NCBI GenBank assembly: GCA_037178855.1
Contig: JASJZC010000007.1
Span: forward strand, 4,650,001 to 4,714,000
DNA length: 64,000 bases
From: Oscheius sp. JU75
Taxonomy: Eukaryota > Nematoda > Chromadorea > Rhabditida > Rhabditidae
Reading direction: 5' to 3'
The position numbers and the translations under genes were made by a program. This document shows positions 1 through 11,399 of this stretch, piece by piece. The notes beneath the pieces were generated by a model. That model had not been told where the DNA came from. It did no database searches and saw nothing but the letters and a program-made list of their open reading frames with translations. Each line of letters opens with the position of its first letter. The first letter of the stretch is position 1.

Positions 1-265
1 CAAAACTCTTGTCGGTTTCATGAGTGCCGCCCAAGAGGATCTCGCTGCGGGATAATCACAGGCCGACCATTATGCTGTGTCCGTCGTCCTTTTGTCATTA
101 TTTCCGGGCCATTGGTTAAGGCGAAGGCTGGCGGCATATCCCTACCATCTATCTTCAGATTTCATATTATCCACTCCACTTTACTTATATTTATTCTCTC
201 AATGTCGTTTCATGCTACCACTCTTTATCCGCTTAAGAACAGCACAAAATAACTTTTGTAGAGCC

Positions 266-3200
266 ATGCTCTTAATACTTCTTTTGGGTCTTTTTAACAC
301 CGGCACATCTTGTCCAGAAAGATGTAAGTGTATTGGTGACACTGTAGATTGCAGTAGCCAACGTGAGGTTTCTGTGCTTATGATAAACAAAGTGCAATTC
401 AGAACTTACATATTTTCCTCGGAACATTCCATCTACTACTGGTACACTGATACTCAGTCACAACAGACTAGGTCGTTTGTCTATAGAAGATGTTAAGAAT
501 TTCAAATCTCTGCATACCCTTCTACTCAGTGACAATGTCATTCGAGCGGTTGACGAGGTACGTTAAGTATAGCTTGTGGTTTCAAATGCAAGTTTAGAAC
601 ATTCTTGGATCACTTCCTTCTCTAAAGAGACTCTCGCTTGCCCGTAACCGATTAACGTTGGCTCGACCATTCTCAGCAACATTCAGCCCCATTGTATCGC
701 TGGACTTGAGACACAATAAAATCGAGAGAATAGATCCAGAGGTAGTTTTTCAAGATTGTTCAGCTTAATGTTATTCAGGCGTTCTCTTCACTGAAGTCAT
801 TAATTCAGCTGGACTTGGCTCACAATAGCTTGCAAAGCTTGCATCAAACTACTTTTAAGGTATAATAATTAGTTCAACTCATGAAGGTGGTAATAGCACA
901 ATCCTTCTCTACGTGACATTCGTCTTCACAGGAATCCATGGAACTGCGACTGCAGGTTGGTTGAATCGGTTTGCTTCCAGCAACGTTCAGAATCTCTTTG
1001 TTACTCCCACTTCTCAACAAGACTTCCATTCATACATCGGAGATCTCTTGCTATAATCCTCCAGCATTTAGAAGTAGAGGTTTTACTGAGGTAGTGGATT
1101 TGGTACTGCACGTAAACACACGTCCCAGATCACTTCTGCCAACTGCTCAAATCCAATTGTGGTTGAGAAAGAACTTCATCACCAGTTGTCTTGCCCTGGA
1201 GAAGATAAGAAAAATGTTCAGTGGTTCTATCGGTACCCTATTTCTTATCCCTCTCTTAAGTATATGTTTGAGGGGAACAGAACTGGATTTCTCTTTGGCG
1301 ACCACCTATCAACTGAACGATGACGGAGTTCTTCTGTTGCCGGTTGATGAGCCATACGATCATTTCACTTGCGCATCAGATTATCTCATTGTACCACAAA
1401 GATTTTTGAGACAGGCGAGGCCGTCTGCTGGGCAGGCTCCGCAGTTCACTTATAGACCGAGAGATAGTTCTTACAGGTAAAAGAGCAACCTCTTAAAGAT
1501 AATATGCTTTGCAGAGAAGGAACTGCTGTCAAAGTTCATTGCGAAGTTATCGGTGAGCCGAAGCCGACTATCAGCTGGTTCTTCAAAAATCAGGTAAAAC
1601 GGAATTTCTTTTTTTCAAACATCAGTTTCAGCGAATAATCCCTACTAGAAAGTACGAGCTGACTTATGCCAACTCTGTCCTGAAAATTTATCCCTTTCTC
1701 GAAGAAGATGTCGGATCGTGAGAGATCATTTTTCTTTTTTTTCAAGTAGCATTTTTAGATACAAATGCGAGGCCGTCAACGTTCACGGAAAAGTCGAGCA
1801 CAGTTCAAGACTACAACTGATTTCTAGGTGTTCCTCAATCTTAATCAACAACACAAAGATTCAGTGTACCTCCGGCCATCTATGATGGTCCTTCTACTCA
1901 ATCAGTCGAAGTGGGACAGCAGGTGACCTTCCGCTGTCGAGCAAGAGGAGTTCCAAAACCGGACATTTCATGGTTTTTTGACGGGTCCATCATCCCCCAT
2001 ATTAGGTAGCGCGAATATATTACGAAGGTCGTATATTAGCCATACAGGGGTCGTTTTATGGTGTCGGAAGATGGAACCGAATTAACTGTGACAAGAGTTG
2101 GAAGACAGGATGATGGAGTGTTCTCTTGTATGGCTGGAAATAGTGTCGGAGCTATGATGGCCGAGGCTCGATTGAAAGTCAAGGGTGATTTTGCCAAGAC
2201 AGTCGATCAACTGCTGACGGATGATGCTATCAGGAACATCGCCTTGAAGGCGAAAGAAAACGTAGAACGGTATGGTCTACATAGCGAGTTTAACAATTTC
2301 TGTGTTTTAGAGAGGTCCTGAACACCAAGACAAGGCTCAGTCAAGATCGTGTCACAAATCCCAACGACCTCAAACGCCTGTTCCGTTTTTCGATTCCCGC
2401 ACATGCCGTTGAACTCAGCAAAGCCAGAGAGATTTATGAAGAGTCCATTCGTCTTGTACACGAACACGTGCAAAGAGGTAGATTGTAGGAGAACTGGGTA
2501 AACTTTTTTTCAGGAATGAGACTGCCGGTGAATCAGCTAGCTCCAAATGTTTCTTACGAAGCTGTGCTTTCGGCATCCCATGTCCAGACTTTGATGGAAC
2601 TCTCTGGTTGCCAGACTGGTCAAATTTTGAAGGATTCTTGCACAGACATGTGCTTCAATAACAAGTACCGGTATATTCAAGCGAATTTCTAAACGCACTG
2701 AGCTTTCAGAACTTTCGACGGACAGTGCAACAACTTTGAGCATCCCATGTGGGGAGTCGCTTCAATGCCACTTCAACGATTGCTACCTCCGATTTACGAA
2801 AACGGTTTCAACACACCTGTTGGATGGGAGAAGGGTCGTCTTTATTACGGATACCCGAAACCTAACGCTCGCGAGGTAATCGAAAGTTTTTCGAAGTTTA
2901 AACGCGGTTTAGATCTCAAGACTTCTTGTTGGAACTCACACCATCACTCCTCACACACATCTTTCGGCTATGGTTATGCAATGGGGTCAATTCGTGGACC
3001 ACGATCTGACCCACACAGCAATGGCTCTATCTCGTAGTTCTTACGCGACTGGAGCAATCTGCAACAGAACTTGCGAAAACCTTGATCCCTGTTTTAACAT
3101 CCCTCTAACACCCAACGACCCGAAGCTACATACTGGAGTGTAAGATTGTGCTTGTATTTCTACATATTATGGGTTTTAGACACATCAAATACCCTTGCAT

Positions 3201-5108
3201 CGAGTTTGAAAGAAGTGGAGCCGTGTGTGGATCGGGCGAAACATCTTTGGTTTTCCAGCGAGTCACCTATCGCGATCAGCTCAATGTCATCACATCCTTC
3301 CTGGACGGTTCGGTCGTTTATGGTAGCTCAGAAGCCCAAGCTCTCGAGCTTCGCGACTTGTTTGGAGACCACGGGCAAATGCGATTTGACATCGTATCCA
3401 CGTGAGTAAAGCTGTTTATTGCAAGCAATTGCTTTCCAGTGCTCAAAAGCCTTACCTGCCTTTTGAGAAAGACTCGGAAATGGATTGTAAGAGAAACTTC
3501 TCACAAGAGAATCCAATCCGTTGTTTCTTGGCAGGAGATCTACGTGCTAACGAGCAGCTCGGTCTGGCTTCAATGCACACTCTCTTCCTGCGAGAACACA
3601 ATAGAATTGCTGGAAAACTGCTGGAGCTAAATGTCAATTGGGACGGGGAAACAATTTATCAGGAGACCAGAAAGATTGTTTCTGCTATCATTCAACACAT
3701 TACTTACAAGGAATGGCTTCCGACAGTTCTCGGAAAGGTACTGATTATGAGTCATCATGTGAAAAATTGATCCAGACTGGATACAACGAGCTGATTGGTG
3801 AATATGGCGGATACAATCCTGAAGTCAATCCATCTATCACTAACGCCTTTGCCACGGCTGCCTTCAGATTTGGTCACACACTCATCAATCCTACACTGTT
3901 CCGTTTTGACAAGGACTTCAAGGTGGTCAGTGATGGTCATCTTCCACTACATAAGGTATTATTTATTATTCTAACTGCAAACTGGTTTCAAATTTCCCAG
4001 GCCTTCTTCGCCCCCGAGCGTTTGCTGTCGGAAGGTGGTATCGATCCATTGCTGCGTGGGCTTTTCGCATCGCCATTAAAGCTACCACGTAGCAATCAAC
4101 TCCTGAACATGGAACTTACTGAGAAACTTTTTGGCCGATTCCACGAAGTGGCTTTGGACCTGGCCGTAATGAACATTCAGCGAGGAAGAGATCACGCTCT
4201 CCCGGGGTCAGTATAGTTTGACCATTCATAAAGGAAATCGAATCATTACCGGGAATAATACAACATATATTTATAGGTACATCGAATATCGCCGATTCTG
4301 CAATCTTTCGGTGCCTAACAGCTGGGACGAAATGGCGAATATTGTGCAGGACTCAGGAGTCAGACAAAAACTCAAGGGACTCTATGGACACCCTGGTAGA
4401 AATCCAACTAACTCTAAGTCATTGACATTTAGCCAACATTGACCTGTGGGTTGGAGGTGTCGTCGAAGAGCGTCTGCCTGACGCATTGATGGGACCAACT
4501 TTTGCCTGCATAATTGCTGACCAGTTCAAGAGACTACGTGACGGAGACAGATTCTGGTGAGCAATCAAGCAAACAGGTGCTAACCGAGATTGAGGTACGA
4601 AAACGAGGGCGTCTTCAACAAGATGCAGCTGCAGCAAATTAAAAAGTCCTCGTTGGCTCGACTTTTCTGTGACAACGGTGATGACATCAACAAAGTTCAG
4701 GTGAATATTGTTTACGCGAGAATTGATCAGAACAAGTGGGATAGTCAACAACGTTGGATATGAGAAGACCAATCTCCAATTTTCAGAGAAACGTGTTCTT
4801 CTATCCTGGAAACTCGACTCTTTTGTACGAAAAATGCGAAATGCATCCTACAATCAACCTCAACATGTGGACCCACTGTTGTGATTCAGGACAGTGCTCC
4901 ATGTCAGACGAGAAGCAGTCGAGGTTTGTGTAATGCCTATCCTAAGCTCATTTGTTTCAGCAGAAGAAGAAGATCCCATGGAAAGGACTGCACAACAGAT
5001 GAAGGCACGAGGAAGGAGGGTATGATCTGGCATCCCGAGAAGTGTTCAGTTTGCAAGTGCGAAGATGGGAAAGTCTGGTGTACGGTCAAATCGAACTGCT
5101 CGGAATAA
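266..5108 (+). CDS. Peroxidasin homolog (LRR, Ig, animal haem peroxidase, VWC)
   Basis: Secreted multidomain haem peroxidase of the extracellular matrix. In this family it uses H2O2 and halide to cross-link collagen IV. Many exons are spliced in order. A signal peptide starts at the ATG at 266 ([15 protein letters not shown]) and leads into a Cys-rich LRR cap (CPERCKC). Leucine-rich repeats follow (about 500-900), then an LRR C-cap near 1050, then Ig-type domains (about 1500-2180, with [13 protein letters not shown] and [13 protein letters not shown]). The peroxidase domain runs from about 2190 to 4800. It carries the distal-haem motif [12 protein letters not shown] near 2990, the [16 protein letters not shown] helix near 3570 and the proximal His in AFRFGHTLI near 3870. 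The last exon encodes a VWC module ([18 protein letters not shown]) before the stop at 5106. An in-frame upstream ATG-less extension is open but would bury the signal peptide. Likely pxn-1/pxn-2 orthologue; which one is not decided. All key haem-domain motifs appear intact. Confidence 0.95.
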
Positions 5109-5274
5109 TCTCTTTTTAACAAATCTACAGGTTGTTAGTCATTGCCATAAATATTCAAACTCGTTCATTAAACGCAAACAATGGTGATTACAACGTCATA
5201 AATTATCACAGCACAAAGAATTAGAGCGAGACCCGAGCATTACTTTTTCTGCATTTGTTGCTGAAACTATTTGA

Positions 5275-6015
5275 TTAATACTTTAGAAGTAAAACAAATA
5301 CCTGCAAAGTCTCCTTGAACTTTCTCAGTTCCTCGTGGGTTCTACTCCATGGTCTCTGTGCACATGCTGACTTTTGCCCATTTTGGCAGGCGTCAAGAGA
5401 GGGAAGAGCACAGCTTTGAGCAGAATATAATGTCGAGTCGCTAAAGTTCCTGGAAAGTAAGTTGATTGTTTCCCACAACGAGAGTCCTACCTGACGTTTG
5501 GCGGGGTACGTTCTTCTTTGCAAGAACGGCGAGGGCCGCTACTACGAGCACGTGGGAGAAAGCCACGGATTGCATCTGAAAAGACCTCATTGAATGTGAT
5601 CTTTAAAAAATAGTGGGCGTGTGTTTTGTCATCAATACAATAATACGCTAAAACAAGTAAAAAGACATACCATCTACCCCAAACTCCTTTTGAAACTCTC
5701 GTTGTCGCTCTTTCTTTGTCGTATCGACTGTGTAAGTCATGTTGAGAAAAGATTTGTCCTGATCTGCCAGTTTGTTCCGGAAGCTGAAAAAAAGCTATTG
5801 AATTGTGATAACGGCCGTTTAATTGACAGCGAGTGCGAGCTGCCAAGTATGAGGACGACGGGGCGGAGCGTCAGTAAAGTTCAGTAATTATGATAGAAGT
5901 TGGTTTTACGCATGAAAAGACAATTATTTTACTCTGTCGTGAACAAATGTAATAGTACTTACGGTGTGAGTTGCGGAAGTTGTGTGGCCGAGTTCGCGAG
6001 GATCACTTCCTTCAT
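5275..6015 (-). CDS. Small unknown protein, four candidate exons
   Basis: I do not recognise this protein. A chain of in-phase exons can be read on the minus strand. The ATG at 6015 lies a few bases after a good acceptor (tttcag), which fits trans-splicing, and begins MKEVILANSATQLPQLTP. The next exon, after tttttttcag, gives FRNKLADQDKSFLNMTYTV and continues to QREFQKEFGVDDAIR. A further exon is basic and Arg/Pro-rich. The final exon contains SCALPSLDACQNGQKSACAQ and HEELRKFKETLQ, then reads to a stop at 5275. All junctions are GT-AG and phase-consistent. No signal peptide, membrane segment or known domain is visible. It is tail-to-tail with peroxidasin, 167 bp away. Supported only by splice structure and frame, so it may be partly wrong, especially the last exon. 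Confidence 0.4.
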
Positions 6016-7407
6016 GTCTGCTTCTGAAATTTTCGAATCACGTCTGTGTGAAATTTAGCTGTCTGAAGCAAAGTGAATGGAGGTGTCCGTCGTAATCAGT
6101 CATGTAATGGGCATAGTTCTACAATGAAACCAACTGTTAGCAACGACAAGTTGTCAACAGTTTCAGGAAGGGAGGTAAAACGTTATGCGAAAGCACATAG
6201 GATGCGCCTGTCAATTTCCCAAAACAAACTTCTGCTCTTCATCAAATGATTTACTACGCAGTTATTTGATGTGGCAATAACTAAAGTTTGAGAGAAAAAT
6301 CTTGTAACTTTGCAATGAAAATGATGAATAAGCTGAGAGATGTATCTATAATTTACAACAATCAATGTTTCATATTAAAGTTGTGAGTGAACCGTGCACG
6401 AGTGACGTTGATTATATCTATTAACATGTAAAAAAAACAGTGTAATTTTCAGGTCATAAGTTTGTCATTCAGTATGGGCAATCGCAAAAGAAGGGACGCA
6501 CGGACTGCTTACAACGAAGACAACACTAGCAGACTGGACCAAACGATCTATGTAAATAAGAAAAAAAAACCTATTTAGACTGGTTGTAACGCAAAAGTGA
6601 ATTATATCATAGGACTGTAATTTAAAAACAGCCAGCTGATTGCTGACCCCGGAGCGTTGATTGCATTAGACCCGCCTTCTTCTCCGCGGCAACAGTGAGG
6701 TAGCGAGGCAGATATGGAAAACGGCATGAAAGTTAATGATATGGGATTTTTGACCGGAAGTGTTTATTACCATCATATGACGGCGGATGTAGAAGGAAAA
6801 CGATGTGAAAGCTGGTCTGAGATTGTCTGTGCCTTTGTCTGGAAACATATGTTCACAAGTTGGGATCAGGGAAAACAACCAATCAAGACTATTTTGAATT
6901 CACGATGTCTTGAGGCGGCGCTGATTGTGTTGTACTAGAGTAAACTAGCAGTACAACAAAATGACCAAAAACGAATTTTGCTGATGACATATTGTTAAAG
7001 AGGCATGTGATAAGGGTGTTGAAGACTAGTCAGAGCAATTTTTCCGCTATGTAAGTCTCTATGGTGACTGACGAGGGTCTTCCTTAATCAGATAGATCAC
7101 AACAGAGAGCGTAGAGTATGATTTATTCATAGCACCGGGAGAAACTTAGAAAACAAAGATTTTACCCGTTATCGGTTCGATACAATTGTTGACCTGGATT
7201 GCCGAAGTTATGACGTTTTTCAAACAGAAAGCAACATTCCGAGAAGGACCAAATTGGAGATCATTTTTGCATTTGAAGAGTTGCAGAGGAATCCTTTACA
7301 TATGTGTATGTAGCCGACGGTAACGTTTGGATTGAACTCGCCCACCAACCGGAGCTGAAATTGTATGATTTGGCTTTTTATATTAGTTTATTTGCCAAGC
7401 GCGGATT

Positions 7408-8059
7408 TCAATAGACGCAGAATCGGGTGTCACTTAATATGACACAAGAGAGTACTATCAAAAAGAAAAAAATGTCAGTAATTCAAGAAGACCTACCAAG
7501 TTGTTTCTCGCTGCAGGATCAAGGATGCCTGTATGATTCATCACGCGTGACCAGCAATCTCTGACCACAGCTCCACTTTCTACTGAAATTTGCAAGTTGC
7601 ATTCAGGGCCAGCTCGCTTCAAACTGATCAAAAACAACTGTCAGCTGAGACACAAAAAAGCAGTTGGTTTTTAGAGAAGGAGAATAGAGCTCAACTCACC
7701 GCAGACATCTCTCTTGGCAGGGGGCTCTTTTATAACGGCCTTGATGCATACACTTCCAGGACAATCCACTACCGGGATGGCGCTTTTCACCTAAAATCCC
7801 AAGTGGCTATAGAAGAGAATGTGTAAATTAGAGGGGGGGGGGGGGGATGGGAAAATTCACACCTAAGTGTTGACATAAGAAGAGAATTCCAACTCACCGA
7901 GTCACATGATTCGTTTGAGTACCATGGAAAGTCAGACAGATATTGGAGCTGGTTTGTCTCTTCATCTTTCGGCTTAACGAAGTTTAAGTGAGAAATATGT
8001 CATGAATGAACTTACCCATCGAGAATGAAGCAGGGCTGACGAGCAACTATAGCACTTTT
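7408..8059 (-). CDS. Ly6/three-finger-type secreted or GPI-anchored protein; 5' end unresolved
   Basis: Small cysteine-rich protein of the Ly6/uPAR (three-finger) type. In nematodes these are extracellular, often GPI-anchored, and some modulate receptors. Five short exons join in phase on the minus strand. 8016-8059 reads KCYSCSSALLHSRW, the usual opening cysteine pair. The next is PKDEETNQLQYLSDFPWYSN then ESCDS, ending near 7900. Then VVDCPGSVCIKAVIKE to KRDVC (about 7700-7790), VESGAVVRDCWSRVMNHTG (about 7500-7580), and finally LSCVILSDTRFCVY with a stop at 7408. The G-x-V-x-R-D-C-W box and the C-terminal DTRFC are typical of the family. AATAAA lies just downstream on the minus strand. The signal-peptide exon is not certain: a hydrophobic stretch (ALLWVSVACVLSSIEA) at about 8400-8450 could supply it. 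A run of 14 C/G lies in one intron. Confidence 0.6.
7833..7846 (+). repeat. Homopolymer run of 14 G
   Basis: An uninterrupted G run on the plus strand. It falls inside an intron of the minus-strand Ly6-type gene, so the transcript carries C14. It may be length-variable or prone to assembly error. Confidence 0.9.
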
Positions 8060-8828
8060 CTGAAAAGCGAGAATGTGAATACCGACCATTTAAACTCGCA
8101 TGTCAAGTTGTTTACAACGAGAGGTGTCAAGTTACGTGCTCACTCATATAATATTAAAAAAGTGAAAGAAGAGAAAAAATGAGTCACTCCGATTATACAA
8201 GGTTTTTAGCAAAATATCCTTTTTTTCAGGATGCAAAATGCACCTCTTAGATTTTATATCACATACATTTCCAAATGTCAGCCTGTAGAGTAAGCAAGTT
8301 TCAAAGATCCTGACCTGCTGATGTGTAGGTGTAGACAGAAAAAATGAGTAATTGTAGCAGCATAAGCGGAATTCGTACGGGCTTTGGGTAGAGCCTCGAT
8401 CGATGAGAGAACGCAGGCCACAGAGACCCAGAGAAGCGCTGTGCTTTCACACGCAGAAGAGACAAGCTCGATCCTCGCCGGATTGCCTTGTGGAAGAGTG
8501 ATTCTTTGATTGCACAGCATGAGATCAGTTAGAATGTTTTTAGGACTGTTTACATGCGAAGTTATGATATTCGTTCAACTTTTTTCATTAAAAAAACTTA
8601 TTACAGGATATGAACTAACACCAACTCGTCAATTTCTTAAGTTATTTGCTCTGCTCTTTGTTCTTCACTTTCAGAGTACGTCTCTTTGCTCCTAATTTGA
8701 TGCAGGTGGTGGAGTTCACCGAGCAGTTTGCTGCGTAACAAGGAACTTCCACTCTGGCCCAAAAACCAAGCGCACATCTTGCAACAAGTGCGAATCTTCG
8801 TCCGATTTCAAAGAAGTTGTCGAAATAC

Positions 8829-9206
8829 CAAGAGAATTTCTCTTAGTCGCGCGACACAATAGGATGTAGACAAACAGTCGTTCTGAAACCACTTTTTTGA
8901 AGAGGTGGACAGTCAACAAGAAATGGCCACGGCAACCTGCTCTTTTGGGGAAAACAATAAAAACAGCGTCGGGAAGTGAAAAGTGACAATATCCTTGTAA
9001 ATGCAACAAAGGGAAAAGATTTAAGAAGAGAGAAGTGAGAGCGAGTTCTGGAGTGTTCCGTTTGACCTTGGAGTCAAGAAGAGAAGGCTTACTGAAGTGG
9101 CGATCATCCTTCAATAGAAAGCCCTTGAGGTCAAAACATCGAACGACAGCACCTGTTCGGGAGTGCAAAAGATTTTGTTTGCAAAAGTAGCATCTTCTGC
9201 AGGAAC
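8829..9206 (-). pseudogene. Second Ly6-like gene or fragment, possibly decayed
   Basis: On the minus strand just upstream of the first Ly6-type gene, the exon ending at 9206 reads SCRRCYFCKQNLLHSRT. It matches the neighbour's KCYSCSSALLHSRW in cysteine spacing and in the shared LLHSR. A further exon, 8829-8882, reads NDCLSTSYCVARLREIL and lines up with VDCPGSVCIKAVIKEP of the neighbour. Both are bordered by usable acceptors (gcgacag and gtttcag). The expected G-x-V-x-R-D-C-W exon and the C-terminal DTRFC-like end are not clearly present further down, and no signal peptide was found. It is therefore either a fast-evolving tandem paralogue with unfound exons or a pseudogene. The tandem placement and orientation support duplication. 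Confidence 0.4.
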
Positions 9207-9456
9207 CTGTCGCACATCAAAATACATTCAATTTTATGTTTGATTTCCGGGCGTCCCCCCGGGTGCAATAAACAAACAACAGAACATATATCCGGCAGCA
9301 GGTGTCAAACGATCTGTTTGATCTACTCGTCTTTGGTGCGCGTACCCGAGAGACTGTAGCGCTCGAGAGGTTCAGAGCAGCGTTTCAGGTCCGGAAATTA
9401 GCCGGTCCCTACAGACTGAGTTGGGATGAGAGACGCAGACCATGCCGGAGGCACAG

Positions 9457-9464
9457 TATATAAG
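9457..9464 (+). promoter_or_regulatory. TATA box of the CxxPPC/proline-rich gene
   Basis: TATATAAG lies about 39 bp before the ATG at 9496, leaving a very short 5' leader. A strong TATA box with a short leader is common for abundantly expressed cuticle or secreted genes. Confidence 0.65.
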
Positions 9465-9495
9465 AGCTGGAAAATGATACATCCACCATCCAGCA

Positions 9496-10450
9496 ATGAA
9501 GCTCACTGCTCTGTAAGTTCACTGCTCAAAGCATTTAGTTTCACTCAATCCATTCCACTGCAAACAGTTCTTTTTCAGTCTGCTCACAACATTTGCCGTT
9601 GCATCCGGACAAGTATATCCTTCGGTGCGTTTTATCCTATTCTTATCTACTTCGTAATTCATTTTTGCTATTCCAGTATACTGAACATTTTTAATTAAAT
9701 ATTTAGAGCTATGTGAGAGCTTCAAGAATGGGACCTTGTGCTGCTCCGCCATGTGCTCCTCTTTACTCTCCTCCACCACCACCGGTTCAACGACAGCTGC
9801 CTCCACCACCCCCACCAGTTCAAAGAGAACCAACTCCTCTCTACAACCCTTATGCGGCGTGTGCTCAGCCTCCGTGTTTCATCCCTGAACCTGAAGTTCC
9901 GGTTCCAATGGCTGCACCACCACCACCCGCCCCTATTCCCCAGCCTTACTACAATCCCTGTGCTGTCCCTGCACCACCTCCGGCTTGTTACCCTCCAGCT
10001 GTTGCTGAGCCAGTACCTCCTCCTCCCCCTCCTCCAGTCCCAGCTCCTGCTCCTCCTCCGCCACCTCCTCCGATGGCTGCTCCCCCTCTCTGTGAAATGC
10101 CCCCTTGCCCTGCTTACTACTACCCGGTCCCAGTTGAACCCACTCCTATCCGAGTTGCACCTGCACCCGTACCAGTTGCTGCTCCTGCCTGTGCTATGCC
10201 ACCATGTGCAGTGTATTCGCAGCCTTATTACGCACCTCCCATGCGTACTGTCCCAGCTCTTCCTATGGCACCTCCTCCTATTCCTGCTTACAGTCCCGTT
10301 CCTGCTTATAGCCCAGTTCCGGCATATAGCCCATACTCGTGCGCTGTCCCACCTTGCTACAGAGCACCTGGGATGCTCTCGGCCTTCGGTTACCCCCGTG
10401 CTACTTACTTCATTGGAAGCAACAAGAAGAAGGACATCAAGAAAGATTAA
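9496..10450 (+). CDS. Secreted proline-rich protein with CxxPPC repeats
   Basis: Predicted secreted, low-complexity structural protein, possibly of cuticle or extracellular matrix. Two small exons precede the main one. The ATG at 9496 begins a signal peptide (MKLTALLLTTFAVASGQ). After two introns the main exon, from 9707, reads SYVRASRMGPCAAPPC and continues open to the stop at 10448. The mature chain is dominated by proline and carries five CxxPPC motifs (CAAPPC, CAQPPC, CEMPPC, CAMPPC, CAVPPC). It also has polyproline runs, a triple YSPVPA-type repeat near 10290-10330 and a lysine-rich end (GSNKKKDIKKD). The evenly spaced cysteines suggest disulphide cross-linking. AATAAA at 10601 serves as a poly(A) signal. 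It converges on a ground-like gene, a family whose members often carry proline-rich N-terminal regions. No enzymatic domain is visible. Confidence 0.85.
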
Positions 10451-10647
10451 TTCTCAAGCGTCGTATCAACTCAACTTCGCAAAATGTGTCTGTGTATATC
10501 TGTTCACTAATAAGTTGGCATAAATTTCATTTCTCACACTGTTTGAACACATTGGATGCAACAAAGAAGGAATACATCGGGCAGAGTATTTGGCAGTACA
10601 AATAAATAAGCTTGAGAATACGACAAAAAGACCGGTGAATAGTAGAC

Positions 10648-11378
10648 TTATGGTTGCCAGGCGAGGGCGTACTGTCCGTTCTTCTCGATTTTGCACGTCT
10701 TTCCCTCCTGAAAGAAAAGTTAGATAGTATATAGCTTTTGCAAACCTTGAAGTGAGATTTGTAGGCAAAGTCATCAAGCGCTACGACGGTTTCGAACTTT
10801 CCTCCAACCTTTCCTTCGGCGGCTTTCTGGATTTCGTCAGCAGAAGCGAGAAGATCCTTAGTTTTTATTGTAATTCTTGTTTAAAAGCCTAATACCTTTC
10901 CCTCCATAGCAGCCTTCATAGCCGACTCGAGCTCTTTGTTGCAGCATGTGAAACCTGAAGAAAGCATGCTATATAGGCTGCACGGGTTTTTGGTCTTGCT
11001 TAATTTCGTTTTCCTTTCTAACGACCTTCGCCAGTCAACCCGAAGGCCTGCGGCGAAAGTCGTCACGCAAGTTTATCCCCTAATCTGACTTCGTCCGGTG
11101 CGATTTCTGTGGGGGAACCGGCGCGGAAAAATCAATCTCGATCGTGAGGGAAATGTCGCAAGCAATCGCCGAACAATGTAAATCATCCAGTGATAACAAG
11201 GATGTTAATGAGAAAAATTGAAAAATAGCCTAGACGTAAAAAGCAGCTTTTACAGATATTTTCTAGGGTAGGCATATGAATGAGACTTACCACTGTCATT
11301 GATGTAACAACTATCTTGGGCGGCAACAAAGGCAAAGACTCCCAAAAGGACGCACAGAGCAACCTGCCTGGACTGCAT
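10648..11378 (-). CDS. Ground-like (GRL) domain secreted protein
   Basis: Small secreted protein whose body is a ground-like domain, a nematode-specific cysteine module found in hedgehog-related and cuticle-associated proteins. Four minus-strand exons join in phase. The first is a signal peptide from the ATG at 11378 (MQSRQVALCVLLGVFAFVAA), ending DSCYINDSG; an alternative in-frame ATG lies at 11396. The second, near 10900-10966, gives FTCCNKELESAMKAAMEGK, the CCN signature. The third gives DLLASADEIQKAAEGKVGGK followed by FETVVALDDFAYKSHFK. The last gives EGKTCKIEKNGQYALAWQP and the stop at 10648. The order CCN, amphipathic helix, FE(T/V)V, F-x-y and C-K-x-E matches the family. There is almost nothing besides the domain. 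It ends about 200 bp from the convergent proline-rich gene. Confidence 0.9.
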
Positions 11379-11399
11379 GCGGCCTAAAATGCTCATGTT

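Noticed and set aside
8716-9168. 150-codon minus-strand open frame
   Set aside because: The Ly6-like exons lie in a different frame of the same stretch, so the long frame is probably a by-product.
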